Assembly: GCF_002014825.1 (NCBI RefSeq)
Contig: NZ_MUYU01000005.1
Coordinates: 1 to 64,000, forward strand
Direction of reading: 5' to 3'
DNA length: 64,000 bases
From: Moraxella pluranimalium
GTDB taxonomy: Bacteria; Pseudomonadota; Gammaproteobacteria; Pseudomonadales; Moraxellaceae
Shown one piece after another: positions 8,395-19,220 of the stretch. A program made the position numbers and the translations under genes. The stretch's first letter is position 1. Every line of letters starts with the position of its first letter. The notes under the pieces were generated by a model. The model did no database searches and was not told the origin of the DNA. It worked only from the letters and a program-made list of their open reading frames with translations.

Positions 8395-9843
8395 CTACAC
8401 AAAGCGTATCAGCACAACAAGCGTCAGCACCATCATCAGATACACACCGATAAGTAGCTTTAGCCCAAAGGCGAGTAGGGATTTTTCGTCCAATGCGCCA
8501 CCGTGTTTGTTTTGGCTGGCGATGGTACAGATAAGAATAATCATAGGCATGGATGCAAATACCGCAAAGCCTGCACCGGCATTTTGGATGGCAGAAAATA
8601 ACACACCTTGACCAAGACTATCACCAAGCTTGCTACTGATATCCATCAGCAGTGCATTGCCACCCAAGTTCGAACCTGTCACAAAACCGCTTAACATCGC
8701 AAACAGTGGCATCATCAGCACAAATAGCCAAATATTGTCCATACCATCAAGCATTGCCATCAGCTGTGTGATAAACCCTGCAAAATTCATCAGCTGTGCA
8801 AGCAAGATAAAAATAAACAAAGTAGCACAAGCTTTGAGCGCTTTGACAAGGGGAAATTGCACACGATGATGTCGATGGCGAACGGCAATCACCGCAATGG
8901 TCATCAAGATGGCAAGACAGGGGCTGGCAAAAAAGACAAAATTCACACCATAACCATGCAAGGTGCTTATATCAAGCAGTATAGGATAATGATTCACCAA
9001 TGCTTTGATGCTGATGACAAAAGCAACCACAAGCAGATAAGGTGTCATCACTGCCAAAAAGTTCATAAAACTGTGCATTGGATTTTGTTTGGCACGGTAT
9101 AACAAATAAGCACCAAACACCAAGAAATTAACAAACCCTGCAATCACTCCTGCCAATTCCACCAAGCCAAAGCGATTGGCGGTATATAGCGATATGCTAA
9201 ATAATGAAATTAATAAAATGGCAAATATAATATCTTGTAGCTGTAATCCATCACCAAGCAATCGAAATGCAACCAAACAAAACAGCAATAACATCAATGG
9301 CATAAAATAAGCGGTAGTCATCCCCAAGACTGCGCTATCTATGCCAGCAATCTTTGCACCGACAAGTGTCGATAATCCAAGCGTACCCCATGAGATGGTA
9401 TTCATGCTAAGCATGGATAATCGACCAGCAACATCAGCACGAAATAATGAGAATAAAATAGGAATTGCCAAAATTAGCGAAATGCCAAAGCCTGTGATAG
9501 ACTCCACCGCAGGCAATAGCCCGAATAATAATAGCAGTACCTTGTGGTGTGTCTTGACAGGTAGGTTTGTCAAGAAGTGACGAATGTTCGAATTGTACTG
9601 ATAACGGTCAAGTAGCGTGCCAAGTGCCAGACCGGGCAAAATCACACAAAACGCCGTCAGGGACAAAATCGTCGTATTGATCAGTGATTGCGTCATGATG
9701 GTGGTATTCATTGTTAAGTTGTCATGCCATAGTGCTAATACGGCGGCAGACAGTACGCCAATGATACCGGCGGTCGTACTACTTTTGCGTAGCACAAGCA
9801 TGGTAAATAAACTGATTAAAATGGGTAATATCAAGACAACCAT
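8395..9843 (-). CDS. L-lactate permease-like transporter
   Basis: The protein is about 482 aa from ATG 9843, which has GGATG upstream. It is highly hydrophobic with roughly 12 membrane segments. Features of the LctP/lactate permease family include GFGISLILAIPILF, the GSNLGGNALLM motif near residue 405 and SAIQNAGAGFAVFASMPMI. It probably imports L-lactate or a related short carboxylate using the proton gradient; the exact substrate is inference. An 18-bp-arm hairpin lies just upstream in the leader. It is somewhat shorter than typical LctP (about 550 aa). Confidence 0.75.
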   Translation of the reverse strand: MVVLILPILISLFTMLVLRKSSTTAGIIGVLSAAVLALWHDNLTMNTTIMTQSLINTTILSLTAFCVILPGLALGTLLDRYQYNSNIRHFLTNLPVKTHHKVLLLLFGLLPAVESITGFGISLILAIPILFSLFRADVAGRLSMLSMNTISWGTLGLSTLVGAKIAGIDSAVLGMTTAYFMPLMLLLFCLVAFRLLGDGLQLQDIIFAILLISLFSISLYTANRFGLVELAGVIAGFVNFLVFGAYLLYRAKQNPMHSFMNFLAVMTPYLLVVAFVISIKALVNHYPILLDISTLHGYGVNFVFFASPCLAILMTIAVIAVRHRHHRVQFPLVKALKACATLFIFILLAQLMNFAGFITQLMAMLDGMDNIWLFVLMMPLFAMLSGFVTGSNLGGNALLMDISSKLGDSLGQGVLFSAIQNAGAGFAVFASMPMIILICTIASQNKHGGALDEKSLLAFGLKLLIGVYLMMVLTLVVLIRFV

Positions 9844-9863
9844 GTCACATCCATCATCATTAA

Positions 9864-9904
9864 AACAAAGAAACGGCATATCCATGATATACCGTTTCTT
9901 TGTT
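9864..9904. promoter_or_regulatory. large inverted repeat in the leader of the permease gene
   Basis: The arms AACAAAGAAACGGCATAT and ATATACCGTTTCTTTGTT match at 17 of 18 positions around a 5-nt spacer. The repeat ends 20 bp before the chosen start codon. On the minus strand the second arm is not followed by a T run, so an operator or a leader hairpin is more likely than a terminator. Confidence 0.6.
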
Positions 9905-9961
9905 ATCAACAATCACTAACTGCGTAACTGTCGTTTAATCCGTTTAATCTAAAGCTTAGTC

Positions 9962-10396
9962 TTAGGCGCATTCGATACCAAAGCCATCTGATTTTAGTGC
10001 TTTGGCGTCTTTGCCATTGGCAAAATCACGATCGCTTGCAGGGACTTGCAGGCTATCTAGATGACTTGCAAAATCACCATCATTATCCGTGATGAAGCTA
10101 TTGCCCGTACAAGCATCAATGGCGACATATGCTGTCTGCGTACCTGCGCCTGTCGTACCATAGACTAGGCTGTTATAGGCGAGTAGATGGTCATCATGAC
10201 CGTGAAATCCTTGAGTGTTGGCGACATATTCGCCGTCATGATACAGATAGTATTGCCCGTCTGTCGCCATTTTCATGCTGACACCACCGCCGACCGAGAT
10301 GGTCAGCTGTGAAATACAGTAGGCAGCTGCAAGCGCCACAATAATCAAAGCGACAATACCGAAAGTGCGTTCTTTTAGACTGGTGGATAGCGACAT
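9962..10396 (-). CDS. hypothetical membrane-anchored protein
   Basis: The protein is 144 aa from ATG 10396, with AGAGGATG nine bases upstream. One membrane segment at about residues 10-30 (FGIVALIIVALAAAYCISQ) is followed by a soluble domain rich in Asp, Gly and His. That domain includes YYLYHDGEYVANTQGFHGHDDH and two Cys (CTGNSF and the C-terminal ECA) that could pair. No family is recognised. It is likely exposed to the periplasm. It stands alone between the permease gene and the tRNA-Asn gene. Confidence 0.65.
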   Translation of the reverse strand: MSLSTSLKERTFGIVALIIVALAAAYCISQLTISVGGGVSMKMATDGQYYLYHDGEYVANTQGFHGHDDHLLAYNSLVYGTTGAGTQTAYVAIDACTGNSFITDNDGDFASHLDSLQVPASDRDFANGKDAKALKSDGFGIECA

Positions 10397-10614
10397 AATC
10401 TTCATCCTCTTGATTGTGTGATGTATCTGATCAGCTAAGCTTTGCCAAACAACTACATCATGAAGCTATTCATTAAGACGGATCCGTTTGCTTTATAGAA
10501 ATAGTATAATATAATTATACATAATTTGCAAATCTATAACAATAAATGATGGATATTTTGATATGTGATATCAAATAATAAGAGAAGGAAGTAGGGTGGT
10601 GTAAAAAAAGACAA

Positions 10615-10648
10615 ATAAAAAAGCCTTTCTACATGAGAAAGGCTTTCT
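10615..10648 (-). terminator. terminator after tRNA-Asn
   Basis: AAAGCCTTTC and GAAAGGCTTT form a 10-bp stem around a short loop, with a T6 run on the minus strand directly after it. It lies only a few bases past the CCA end of the tRNA gene. Confidence 0.8.
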
Positions 10649-10654
10649 TGAATA

Positions 10655-10730
10655 TGGCTCCCCAACCTGGGCTCGAACCAGGGACACACGGATTAACAGT
10701 CCGATGCTCTACCGACTGAGCTATTGGGGA
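10655..10730 (-). tRNA. tRNA-Asn (anticodon GTT)
   Basis: This 76-nt gene has a full cloverleaf on the minus strand. The acceptor arms are TCCCCAA and TTGGGGA, with discriminator G and an encoded CCA. The D-arm is AGCTCAGTCGGTAGAGC, the anticodon loop is CTGTTAA with GTT, and the T-arm contains GGTTCGAGCC. A strong promoter precedes it and a terminator follows, so it is a single-gene unit. Confidence 0.97.
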
Positions 10731-10768
10731 ATGTCGGTATCTTTCGCTGTTCGCTTAAGATGGTGCGT

Positions 10769-10796
10769 ATTATAGCAGGTTATTTTGACCTGTCAA
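10769..10796 (-). promoter_or_regulatory. sigma-70 promoter of tRNA-Asn
   Basis: On the minus strand it is TTGACA, 16 bp, then TATAAT: both hexamers match the consensus exactly. The -10 lies about 38 bp before the mature tRNA 5' end. Confidence 0.85.
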
Positions 10797-10860
10797 CACT
10801 TTTTTGCAAAAAATTTTCGAAAAATTCGATTTTTTTTAAATCGGTGAATGCAAAAAAGAA

Positions 10861-11041
10861 CCAAAGTACCGCTGTAAAGGGGTGACCATGAACCGTGAAG
10901 TTCAAGGCGGATAAGAGTAATGCTCATTACGGCTTCCTGATTCATCACAAGGATGCAGGCCTGCACAACAGAAACATTGAACCCAAATCCTAAAATAAGA
11001 TTATCGGCTCAGGAATACGCTTCACTGGCGAGTACTTCAGT
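10861..11041 (-). ncRNA. ssrS: 6S RNA
   Basis: This is about 180 nt, the size of E. coli 6S RNA (183 nt). Conserved landmarks on the minus strand are CTGAGCCGATAAT in the 5' half, CCTTGAAC in the 3' half and a CCTTTACAGC segment near the 3' end. The terminal stem pairs GAAGTACTCGC with GCGGTACTTT. A T6 run lies just downstream. A consensus promoter sits 7 bp upstream of the inferred 5' end. 6S RNA binds the sigma-70 holoenzyme in stationary phase by mimicking an open promoter. Ends are estimated to a few bases. Confidence 0.88.
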
Positions 11042-11047
11042 GTGCTT

Positions 11048-11076
11048 ATTATAGCAAAAATGAGCGAATTTTTCAA
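11048..11076 (-). promoter_or_regulatory. promoter of the 6S RNA gene
   Basis: On the minus strand it is TTGAAA, 17 bp, then TATAAT, placed 7 bp before the inferred 6S RNA start. Confidence 0.75.
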
Positions 11077-11235
11077 GTGCTGTGCTTGAATAATATCAAG
11101 GAGCTTATTGGGCAACTATTTGATTTTAATTAATTTTTACTAAAAATGTTGCCAAGTGTTCAGGTAAATGGCTGGCAATAATGCAAAAAAATGCCCATTG
11201 AAATCTCAACAGGCATTGTGCGTTCAAGTAGCAAA

Positions 11236-11391
11236 TTATTTGATTTTTGCTTCTTTGAATAGAACGTGCTGGCGAACTTTTGGATCAAATTTTTTGATTT
11301 CCATTTTGCCAGGCATAGTACGCTTGTTCTTGGTGGTAGTGTAGAAATAACCAGTACCAGCAGTAGAAACTAGTTTAATTTTATCTCTCAT
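11236..11391 (-). CDS. rpmG: 50S ribosomal protein L33
   Basis: The protein is 51 aa. It starts [19 protein letters not shown], continues through [17 protein letters not shown] and ends LFKEAKIK. This matches the non-zinc-ribbon L33 of gamma-proteobacteria in length and sequence: the Cys residues of the zinc form are absent. It is a basic protein of the large subunit near the E site. It lies 36 bp downstream of rpmB, the usual rpmB-rpmG operon. Confidence 0.97.
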   Translation of the reverse strand: MRDKIKLVSTAGTGYFYTTTKNKRTMPGKMEIKKFDPKVRQHVLFKEAKIK

Positions 11392-11427
11392 GATCGTATC
11401 CTTTAACTAATGGTATGTGGGGTCAAA

Positions 11428-11664
11428 TTAGATTTTTTGACCTTGGGCGCGTAGGTCAGCAAGCACTTTATCGATGCCATGCTTGTCAATGATACGCATA
11501 CCTTTAGATGAAACGCGTAGACGAACAAAACGGTTCTCGGACTCTACCCAAAAACGATGGTTGTGTAGGTTTGGAAGGAAACGACGGCGAGTTTTGTTGT
11601 TCGCGTGTGATACATTGTTACCCACTTGTGGGCGTTTTCCAGTCACTTGACAGACTCGAGACAT
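11428..11664 (-). CDS. rpmB: 50S ribosomal protein L28
   Basis: The protein is 78 aa, the family length. It starts [23 protein letters not shown], with the conserved [14 protein letters not shown] segment and [17 protein letters not shown]. It is an early-to-mid assembling large-subunit protein. A well-formed start follows GGTGAAC/AGGAG-like sequence. It is first in the rpmB-rpmG pair. Confidence 0.97.
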   Translation of the reverse strand: MSRVCQVTGKRPQVGNNVSHANNKTRRRFLPNLHNHRFWVESENRFVRLRVSSKGMRIIDKHGIDKVLADLRAQGQKI

Positions 11665-11922
11665 GGTGAACTCCTAATCTTAGCGGCACGGATATTGAGC
11701 GGTATCAGGTGTGCCAGTCACAGCTTTGGTGCTTATTTATTTGTGGTATGGACACGGCACAAATAAAGTGTGACTTTTTATGGTTAGGCCACTCTTTGCT
11801 TACCGTTAAAGGCGACGACAATCAAGAAGTAGCAGAAAAAATTAAAGCCCGAATTATACACGAAATAAAATCACTTGACAAGTGTTTTGGCTGCTTTCAA
11901 GTGGTCGGGCGGATAAATCAAA

Positions 11923-12270
11923 TTAAGCTTTTGGCTTGAGTGCCAGTGTCGGCATCCCAAAACCGTGCCAACCGTAGTGCATAAAGTTGCGGATATTGGC
12001 ATGGTCATCGCCATCTAGTGTGCCAAGCACTGATTGATAATGCTCAGCAAATAGCGATAGGGTGTCGATTTGATTTAGACCGTGTAGCTTAGCTAGGCTA
12101 AATACTTTGGCACTGCCTTCGTTTGTGCCTGCTGGATTGACCACTTCGCCATTGCTAAATTCAACTGGCGTGTAGTGATAATTGGCTTCGATAAAAGCAA
12201 TCACATCAGCGAATTTTAGGTTTTGGTTGGCGATGCCTGCTAGTAGGCGAGAGATGTCTGTTGTGCTCAT
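11923..12270 (-). CDS. HopJ family protein
   Basis: The protein is 115 aa, the length of the HopJ type III effector family (PF08888). The signature segments NYHYTPVEFSNGEVVNPAGTNEGSAKVF and NIRNFMHYGWHGFGMP are both present, the latter near the C-terminus. Despite the name, such proteins are widespread in bacteria without a type III system, and their function is unknown; none of the genes here belong to such a system. It lies 10 bp downstream of csrA and is probably co-transcribed. Confidence 0.85.
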   Translation of the reverse strand: MSTTDISRLLAGIANQNLKFADVIAFIEANYHYTPVEFSNGEVVNPAGTNEGSAKVFSLAKLHGLNQIDTLSLFAEHYQSVLGTLDGDDHANIRNFMHYGWHGFGMPTLALKPKA

Positions 12271-12280
12271 ACATCACCCA

Positions 12281-12532
12281 TTAGCGGTTAAAGTAGTCGT
12301 CATCATCAAATGATGGTGGTGCAAAGTTACCGCCTTGTTCTAGGTGGCTCATGTGCATTTGCATTGAGCGTTCGTGCTGAATGCGTTGATAGATTTCTTC
12401 ACGGTGGACGGCGATGTCTTTTGGGGCATTGACACCTAGGCGAACTTGGTTGCCTTTGACGCCAAGCACGGTGACGCTGACTTCGTCGCCAATCATTAGG
12501 GTTTCGCCGACACGGCGGGTTAGGATTAGCAT
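12281..12532 (-). CDS. csrA: carbon storage regulator CsrA
   Basis: The protein is 83 aa. It starts [20 protein letters not shown] and includes [19 protein letters not shown], with the RNA-binding Leu4/Arg44 regions intact. The C-terminal tail after residue 62 is longer than in E. coli (61 aa), Met/His-rich at first, ending in FDDDDYFNR. CsrA binds GGA motifs in mRNA leaders and changes translation or stability. Placement downstream of lysC and alaS is conserved in Moraxellaceae and related groups. Its own promoter must lie in the gap after the lysC terminator. Confidence 0.96.
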   Translation of the reverse strand: MLILTRRVGETLMIGDEVSVTVLGVKGNQVRLGVNAPKDIAVHREEIYQRIQHERSMQMHMSHLEQGGNFAPPSFDDDDYFNR

Positions 12533-12636
12533 GATAAACTCCTTAAAAACTCATCAACTCAATCGTTATTGTTAGCCTTGATATCCGTTTTATCAATCAA
12601 GTTGATTGGTGAATGGGCTGTCTAAATTTTGCCCAC

Positions 12637-12674
12637 AAAAATGCCTAATGAGATATTATAATCTGCATTAGGCA
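12637..12674 (-). terminator. terminator after lysC
   Basis: TGCCTAATG and CATTAGGCA arms extend inward to AGAT/ATCT with one bulge. On the minus strand TTTTT follows. It separates lysC from csrA. Confidence 0.75.
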
Positions 12675-12762
12675 CATTGTCAGTAATTTTTCTGCCGATT
12701 TCGTTGTATTTTGTTTAACGAAATCTTTGAAAAACTCAATCAACAGTTACATTGATGGCTAC

Positions 12763-14049
12763 TTATAGACCAGCTACTTTACTTTCGCCATCTTCACGAT
12801 CCAGACCAAAGGCGGTGTGTAGCTCTTTGACCGCTTTTTCTAGGTGTTGTTCTTGGATCAGTACAGACACTTTGATTTCGCTGGTTGAGATCATTTGTAG
12901 GTTGATGTTGTTGCTTGCTAGAGTGTCAAACATTTTGCTTGCCACACCTGCGTGTGAACGCATACCGACACCGACGATTGAGACTTTGACCACATCGTTC
13001 GCACCAAAGACTTCGGTTGCGCCGATTTCGTCTTTGACACGCTCGTTTAGGATTTTTAGGGTTTTGTCAAAGTCGCCACGCTGTACAGTAAAGCTAAAAT
13101 CAGTATAGCCTTCTTGTGACGCATTTTGGATAATCATATCGATTTCGATATTGGCAGCGCTGACTGGGCTTAGGATGGCTGATGCGATACCTGGGCGGTC
13201 AGGCACGCCACGCACCACGATTTTTGCTTCGTCTCGGTTGAATGCAATGCCAGAAATTACTGCACGTTCCATATCGTCTCCTTCATCAATCGTGATAAGT
13301 GTGCCTACATTTTGTTTAAAGTTATCATCATATACACCATCTGCATTGTCATCAAAGCTTGATAATACACGCAGTGGCACATGGTATTTGCCTGCAAATT
13401 CGACAGAGCGGATTTGTAGGACTTTTGAGCCTAAGCTTGCCATCTCAATCATCTCTTCAAAGGTGATTTTTGAGAGTTTTTTGGCTTTTGAAGTGACTCG
13501 TGGGTCGGTGGTATAGACGCCATCGACATCGGTGTAGATTTGGCATTCGTCAGCTTTTAGGGCGGCAGCTAGGGCAACGCCTGTAGTGTCCGAACCACCA
13601 CGACCTAGTGTAGTGACATCGCCATGTTCATTGATACCCTGAAAGCCTGCAACGACCACGACACGACCAGCATTCAGTTCATTCATGATGGCATCAGTAT
13701 CGATACTTTGAATACGGGCTTTGGTGTGCGTCTCATCGGTGCGAATGGCAACTTGACCGCCGGTCATTGATTTGGCTTGTACGCCGATTGACTGTAGTGC
13801 CATTGATAGTAGAGAAATCGAAACCTGCTCACCTGTGCAGACCATTTGGTCATATTCACGGCCACTCGGTTCGGTCGTAATTTCACGAGCCAAACCAATC
13901 AGTCGGTTGGTTTCGCCACTCATTGCCGAGACGACAACGACGACTTGATGACCATTGTCGTGCCAACGCTTGACGCGCTGAGCGACATTTTTGATGCGGC
14001 TGATGTTACCCATCGAAGTGCCGCCGTATTTTTGTACGATTAGTGCCAT
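12763..14049 (-). CDS. lysC: aspartate kinase
   Basis: The protein is 428 aa. It starts MALIVQKYGGTSMGNISRI, with the amino-acid kinase signature KYGGTS and the GRGGSDTTGVALAAAL motif near residue 175. Two ACT regulatory domains fill the C-terminal third (from about residue 265: VVRGVPDRPGIAS and VSIVGVGMRSHAGVA). It phosphorylates aspartate, the first step to Lys, Met, Thr and diaminopimelate, and is probably feedback-controlled through the ACT domains. The alpha and beta subunits of some homologues arise from an internal start, which is not tested here. Confidence 0.95.
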   Translation of the reverse strand: MALIVQKYGGTSMGNISRIKNVAQRVKRWHDNGHQVVVVVSAMSGETNRLIGLAREITTEPSGREYDQMVCTGEQVSISLLSMALQSIGVQAKSMTGGQVAIRTDETHTKARIQSIDTDAIMNELNAGRVVVVAGFQGINEHGDVTTLGRGGSDTTGVALAAALKADECQIYTDVDGVYTTDPRVTSKAKKLSKITFEEMIEMASLGSKVLQIRSVEFAGKYHVPLRVLSSFDDNADGVYDDNFKQNVGTLITIDEGDDMERAVISGIAFNRDEAKIVVRGVPDRPGIASAILSPVSAANIEIDMIIQNASQEGYTDFSFTVQRGDFDKTLKILNERVKDEIGATEVFGANDVVKVSIVGVGMRSHAGVASKMFDTLASNNINLQMISTSEIKVSVLIQEQHLEKAVKELHTAFGLDREDGESKVAGL

Positions 14050-14267
14050 TACATTTGCCTTGTAGTCTAACCCAAATACGGGTCGGGGTGGTGCATTATC
14101 ATAAAATGCTACGACAATGCCAATAAATACAACAATTTAGGCAGAAAATCCCAACTTCTGCCCAAGTTTCATCAATCTTGATGCAATACCTGCAATGTGC
14201 CAAATGGATAAAACCGACCTATTTTGGCACATTTGCAACAAATTGCATCGGATGATTTGGGATAAGC

Positions 14268-16919
14268 TTATGCCAAATCCGCAGTAAGCTTGGCAGTCAG
14301 TGCATCAAGCACGCTTACCAATTTATCCGATTTTGGTGCGCCGCCTTGAGCATAGTCAGGCTTGCCGCCGCCTTTACCGCCTAGCTCACCTGCCAGATGA
14401 CGGATGATGTCGCCTGCTTTGAGCTTGTCTTGAGCACCTTTGGCGACGCTTGCGGTGATAGCAAGGTCATCGGTCTCGCCGACTAGGACGATGACGGCAT
14501 TATTTAGGCGTGATTTGAGCGTATCGGTCAAGCCACGAATGCTCTTGCCATCGATGCCTGCGACTTTGGCGATGAGTAGCTGATAGTCACCAACGCTGAT
14601 GGCGTTATCCACTAGGCTTACTGCTTGTACGCTGGCTAGCTTTTGGTTCAGCTGTTCGATTTGCTTTTCAAGTTCACGCTGTTTCTCGCTTTGGCTTGTG
14701 ATGCGTGGCAAGATTTCGTTGCGCTTGGCTTTTAGGTTGTTTGCCAATGTGGTCAGGGTGCGTTCACCAGCTTGGATATAGCGTAGTGCACCCATGCCGG
14801 TCAAGGCTTCGACACGGCGGATACCAGCAGCGATACCGCTTTCTGATGTAATCTTGAACATACCGATATCGCCTGTGCGTAGGACATGGATACCACCGCA
14901 CAGCTCGATAGAAAATGGCGTTTTGTCCGCTTTTTCGCCCATTGTCAGTACACGCACAGTTTCGCCATATTTTTCGCCAAATAGCGCCATCGCGCCTTTT
15001 TTCATCGCGCTATCGATGTCCATGTGCTCGATGCTGACTGCGGTGTTCTTTTGGATTTGTTCATTGACCAAGCGTTCGACTTGCGCCAATTCATCCGCTG
15101 AGATGCTACCATCGTATGAGAAGTCAAAGCGTAGCACTTCGCTTGAGACCAATGAGCCTTTTTGGGCGACGCCATCACCAAGCACAGTGCGTAGCGCAGC
15201 GTGCAGTAGGTGGGTGGCTGAGTGGTTCTTGGCGGATGCAGCACGCACATCAAAGATCACTTGAGCGCTAGCCGCCTGTTTCGCCGTGATTTGACCCATT
15301 TTCACTGTGCCATGATGGATAATGGCTTGACCTGATTTTTTGGTGTCTTCGACAGCAAACACACCTGTCTCGGTGCTGATTTCGCCTGTTTCACCGACTT
15401 GGCCACCACCTTCGGCATAAAATGGCGTCGCAGTCAGGACAATCACGCCTGTATCGCCTTCAGCAAGCGTTTGTACTTCTTTGCCATCTTGGTATAGACC
15501 CACGATATCAGTGTCAGCGGCTAGGCTATCATAACCCAAGAACTGTGTTGGGGTGTCCACCTTGATGGCAGCTGAATAATCGACATCAAATTTACCCGCA
15601 TCACGAGCACGCTCACGCTGTGCCTGCATATGCGTCTCAAAGCCTTCTTCGTCAATGCTAATATCACGCTCACGAGCGATGTCAGCGGTCAAATCGACAG
15701 GGAAACCATAAGTATCATATAGCTTGAACACAGTTTCGCCATCTAGCGTATCGCCGTTATTAAGCTTCTCAAGCTCGCCTGAGAGTAGGCGTAGGCCTTG
15801 AGCTAGGGTTTTGGCGAATTGCTCTTCTTCTTTTTGGATGACGACTTGGACTTCATTCAGCTTTTCGTTCAGCTGTGGGTAGGCTGCACCCATCTCGGCT
15901 GCCAAAGCAGGCACCATTTGATAAAAGAATACGCCGTCAGCACCAAGCTTATTACCATGACGCACAGCACGGCGGATGATACGGCGTAGCACATAGCCAC
16001 GACCTTCGTTGCTTGGGCGTACACCATCAGCGATTAGGAACGACACTGCACGGATATGGTCGGCGATGACCTTAAGTGATGGCTGGTCTTGGTTTTCGAT
16101 GCCAAGTAGCTTGGCGGCGGCATTCATCAGATTGACAAAGACATCCACTTCGTAGTTGCCGTGTACGCCTTGCATGATGGCGCTGATACGCTCAAGACCC
16201 ATACCGGTATCGACCGATGGCTTTGGCAGAGCTTCCATCGTACCGTCTTTTTGGCGGTTGAACTGCATAAAGACGCAGTTCCACACTTCGATATAGCGGT
16301 CGCCATCTTCTTCTGGTGTGCCTGGCAGACCGCCTTCGATGTGGTCGCCGTGGTCATAAAAAATCTCAGTGCATGGACCGCATGGGCCAGTATCGCCCAT
16401 CATCCAGAAGTTGTCCGATTGATACGCACCGCCTTTGTTATCACCGATACGGATGATGCGCTCAGGTGCAAGTCCGATGTCTTTGTGCCAAATATCAAAG
16501 GCTTCATCATCGGTCTCATAGATGGTGACATATAGGCGGTCTTTTGGCAGGGCAAGCCAATCTTCTGAAGTCAAAAACTCCCACGCATAAGCGATGGCGT
16601 TCGCCTTAAAATAATCACCAAAAGAGAAGTTGCCAAGCATCTCAAAGAAGGTGTGATGGCGTGCTGTATAGCCGACATTATCAAGGTCATTGTGCTTACC
16701 GCCTGCACGCACGCATTTTTGGGAAGTGACGGCACGCACATAATCACGCTTTTCTAGACCTAGAAAAGTATCTTTGAATTGGTTCATCCCTGCGTTGGTA
16801 AACAGCAAGGTTGGGTCATTGTGCGGGATTAGGCTTGATGATGGTACATGGGTGTGATTTTTACTAACAAAAAAATCAATAAAAGCTTGACGAACTTCGT
16901 TCAATGTCATGGTTTTCAT
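14268..16919 (-). CDS. alaS: alanyl-tRNA synthetase
   Basis: The protein is 883 aa, close to the 876 aa of E. coli AlaRS. The order is the class II aminoacylation core ([35 protein letters not shown]), the tRNA-recognition helices, the editing domain with the [12 protein letters not shown] zinc motif near residue 565 and [15 protein letters not shown] near 660, and the C-Ala domain with [14 protein letters not shown] near 842. The start ATG 16919 has AAAGGA eight bases upstream. It lies upstream of lysC on the same strand with about 220 bp between. Confidence 0.97.
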   Translation of the reverse strand: MKTMTLNEVRQAFIDFFVSKNHTHVPSSSLIPHNDPTLLFTNAGMNQFKDTFLGLEKRDYVRAVTSQKCVRAGGKHNDLDNVGYTARHHTFFEMLGNFSFGDYFKANAIAYAWEFLTSEDWLALPKDRLYVTIYETDDEAFDIWHKDIGLAPERIIRIGDNKGGAYQSDNFWMMGDTGPCGPCTEIFYDHGDHIEGGLPGTPEEDGDRYIEVWNCVFMQFNRQKDGTMEALPKPSVDTGMGLERISAIMQGVHGNYEVDVFVNLMNAAAKLLGIENQDQPSLKVIADHIRAVSFLIADGVRPSNEGRGYVLRRIIRRAVRHGNKLGADGVFFYQMVPALAAEMGAAYPQLNEKLNEVQVVIQKEEEQFAKTLAQGLRLLSGELEKLNNGDTLDGETVFKLYDTYGFPVDLTADIARERDISIDEEGFETHMQAQRERARDAGKFDVDYSAAIKVDTPTQFLGYDSLAADTDIVGLYQDGKEVQTLAEGDTGVIVLTATPFYAEGGGQVGETGEISTETGVFAVEDTKKSGQAIIHHGTVKMGQITAKQAASAQVIFDVRAASAKNHSATHLLHAALRTVLGDGVAQKGSLVSSEVLRFDFSYDGSISADELAQVERLVNEQIQKNTAVSIEHMDIDSAMKKGAMALFGEKYGETVRVLTMGEKADKTPFSIELCGGIHVLRTGDIGMFKITSESGIAAGIRRVEALTGMGALRYIQAGERTLTTLANNLKAKRNEILPRITSQSEKQRELEKQIEQLNQKLASVQAVSLVDNAISVGDYQLLIAKVAGIDGKSIRGLTDTLKSRLNNAVIVLVGETDDLAITASVAKGAQDKLKAGDIIRHLAGELGGKGGGKPDYAQGGAPKSDKLVSVLDALTAKLTADLA

Positions 16920-17187
16920 AAAAAAATCCTTTGCCGAATGTTGGCGAATTTAGATTTTGCAGTTTTTGCATCATAAAAGGGTGGTGGCTTAGCAAATTGC
17001 CAACCAAAAACGCTTAATTTTAGCATAAAAATTGGTAAATAACAGGCAATTCATTCAAAATTACTCAAATTTTTGATTAAATAATCAAACCCACAAAATT
17101 TTTATGGAAATTTTTGTAAAAGTACTTAACATTTGTGCAAAAAAGGTGTATAACTATAGTATTCCACACAATCAATGGGGTGTTAAG

Positions 17188-17388
17188 ATGAATTTACCAT
17201 TATTTAGTGCTATTTTTTCGATTGCGTTCACTGTGATTATTGGGATTTTGATGATTATTGCCTTTGTGACAGGCTTTGATAAAGCGATGTATATTGCCGG
17301 CGCAATCGTCGTCGGTGCAGTGATTAGCTTGCCTGTGGCGGTGGTTGTCACCAAAAAGATCAGTGCCTTGACTGGTGGCAAAAACTGA
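17188..17388 (+). CDS. small two-pass membrane protein, 66 aa
   Basis: The start ATG 17188 follows GGGGTGTTAAG; the longer open frame upstream (from 17104) runs through the promoter region and is not favoured. The protein has two membrane segments, about residues 5-28 (LFSAIFSIAFTVIIGILMIIAFV) and 33-55 (MYIAGAIVVGAVISLPVAVVV), then a short basic tail. It resembles small membrane proteins often annotated as CTP synthetase-like or hypothetical in Moraxellaceae; no function is known to me. It is followed at once by a terminator, so it is monocistronic. Confidence 0.7.
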   Translation: MNLPLFSAIFSIAFTVIIGILMIIAFVTGFDKAMYIAGAIVVGAVISLPVAVVVTKKISALTGGKN

Positions 17389-17409
17389 TTAAGTTTGACA
17401 CAAAAAAAT

Positions 17410-17446
17410 TAACCGCATTAGCCATTTAATGTTAATGCGGTTTTTT
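17410..17446 (+). terminator. intrinsic terminator
   Basis: AACCGCATTA and TAATGCGGTT form a 10-bp stem, with T6 after it. It serves the small membrane protein gene. Confidence 0.85.
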
Positions 17447-17484
17447 ATGTTAAAGCGATACCAAAGTGGTGCATTGCATATAGC

Positions 17485-17516
17485 AAAAAATAGCGACCGT
17501 TATTAGTCGCTATTTT
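17485..17516 (-). terminator. terminator after purB
   Basis: AAATAGCGAC and GTCGCTATTT flank an 8-nt loop, with T6 following on the minus strand. It ends about 30 bp past the purB stop codon. Confidence 0.8.
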
Positions 17517-17544
17517 GTGTTACATAAAGGATTATTTTAAATCA

Positions 17545-18942
<1,398 letters not shown>

Positions 18943-19220
18943 TTAAAATCATCAAGAAAAAGAGCTTGGCGTATTATAACAAAAGTTTACACAGTTTTGG
19001 GGATTTGTGGTCAAAAAGTGGCTGTGTTGCACAAATTTTATGAATTGTTAGCAGGTTTGACTTAGCTTGTGTTGATGGGGCGGTAATTTTTATTACTTAG
19101 TAAATGAGTATGTATGGCAGGTAGAGTAATGTGTATATGGGTTAATTTTGTTCTTGAATGTGGGATGCAAATGGGATTATAATTGCGGGCATAACTTTTT
19201 TTGGCAAAAGGAATGAATAT

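Noticed and set aside
11709..11939. ORF of 76 codons between rpmB and hopJ on the plus strand
   Set aside because: It overlaps the hopJ end, has no ribosome binding site and has a composition typical of promoter DNA upstream of rpmB.
14150..14230. Short dyads GGCAGAA/TTCTGCC and TGCCAAA/TTTGGCA between alaS and lysC
   Set aside because: Stems are short and not followed by T runs, so neither a terminator nor an operator could be supported.
17104..17187. Upstream extension of the small membrane protein
   Set aside because: The region carries promoter-like AT-rich sequence; ATG 17188 has the better binding site and gives a clean two-segment protein.
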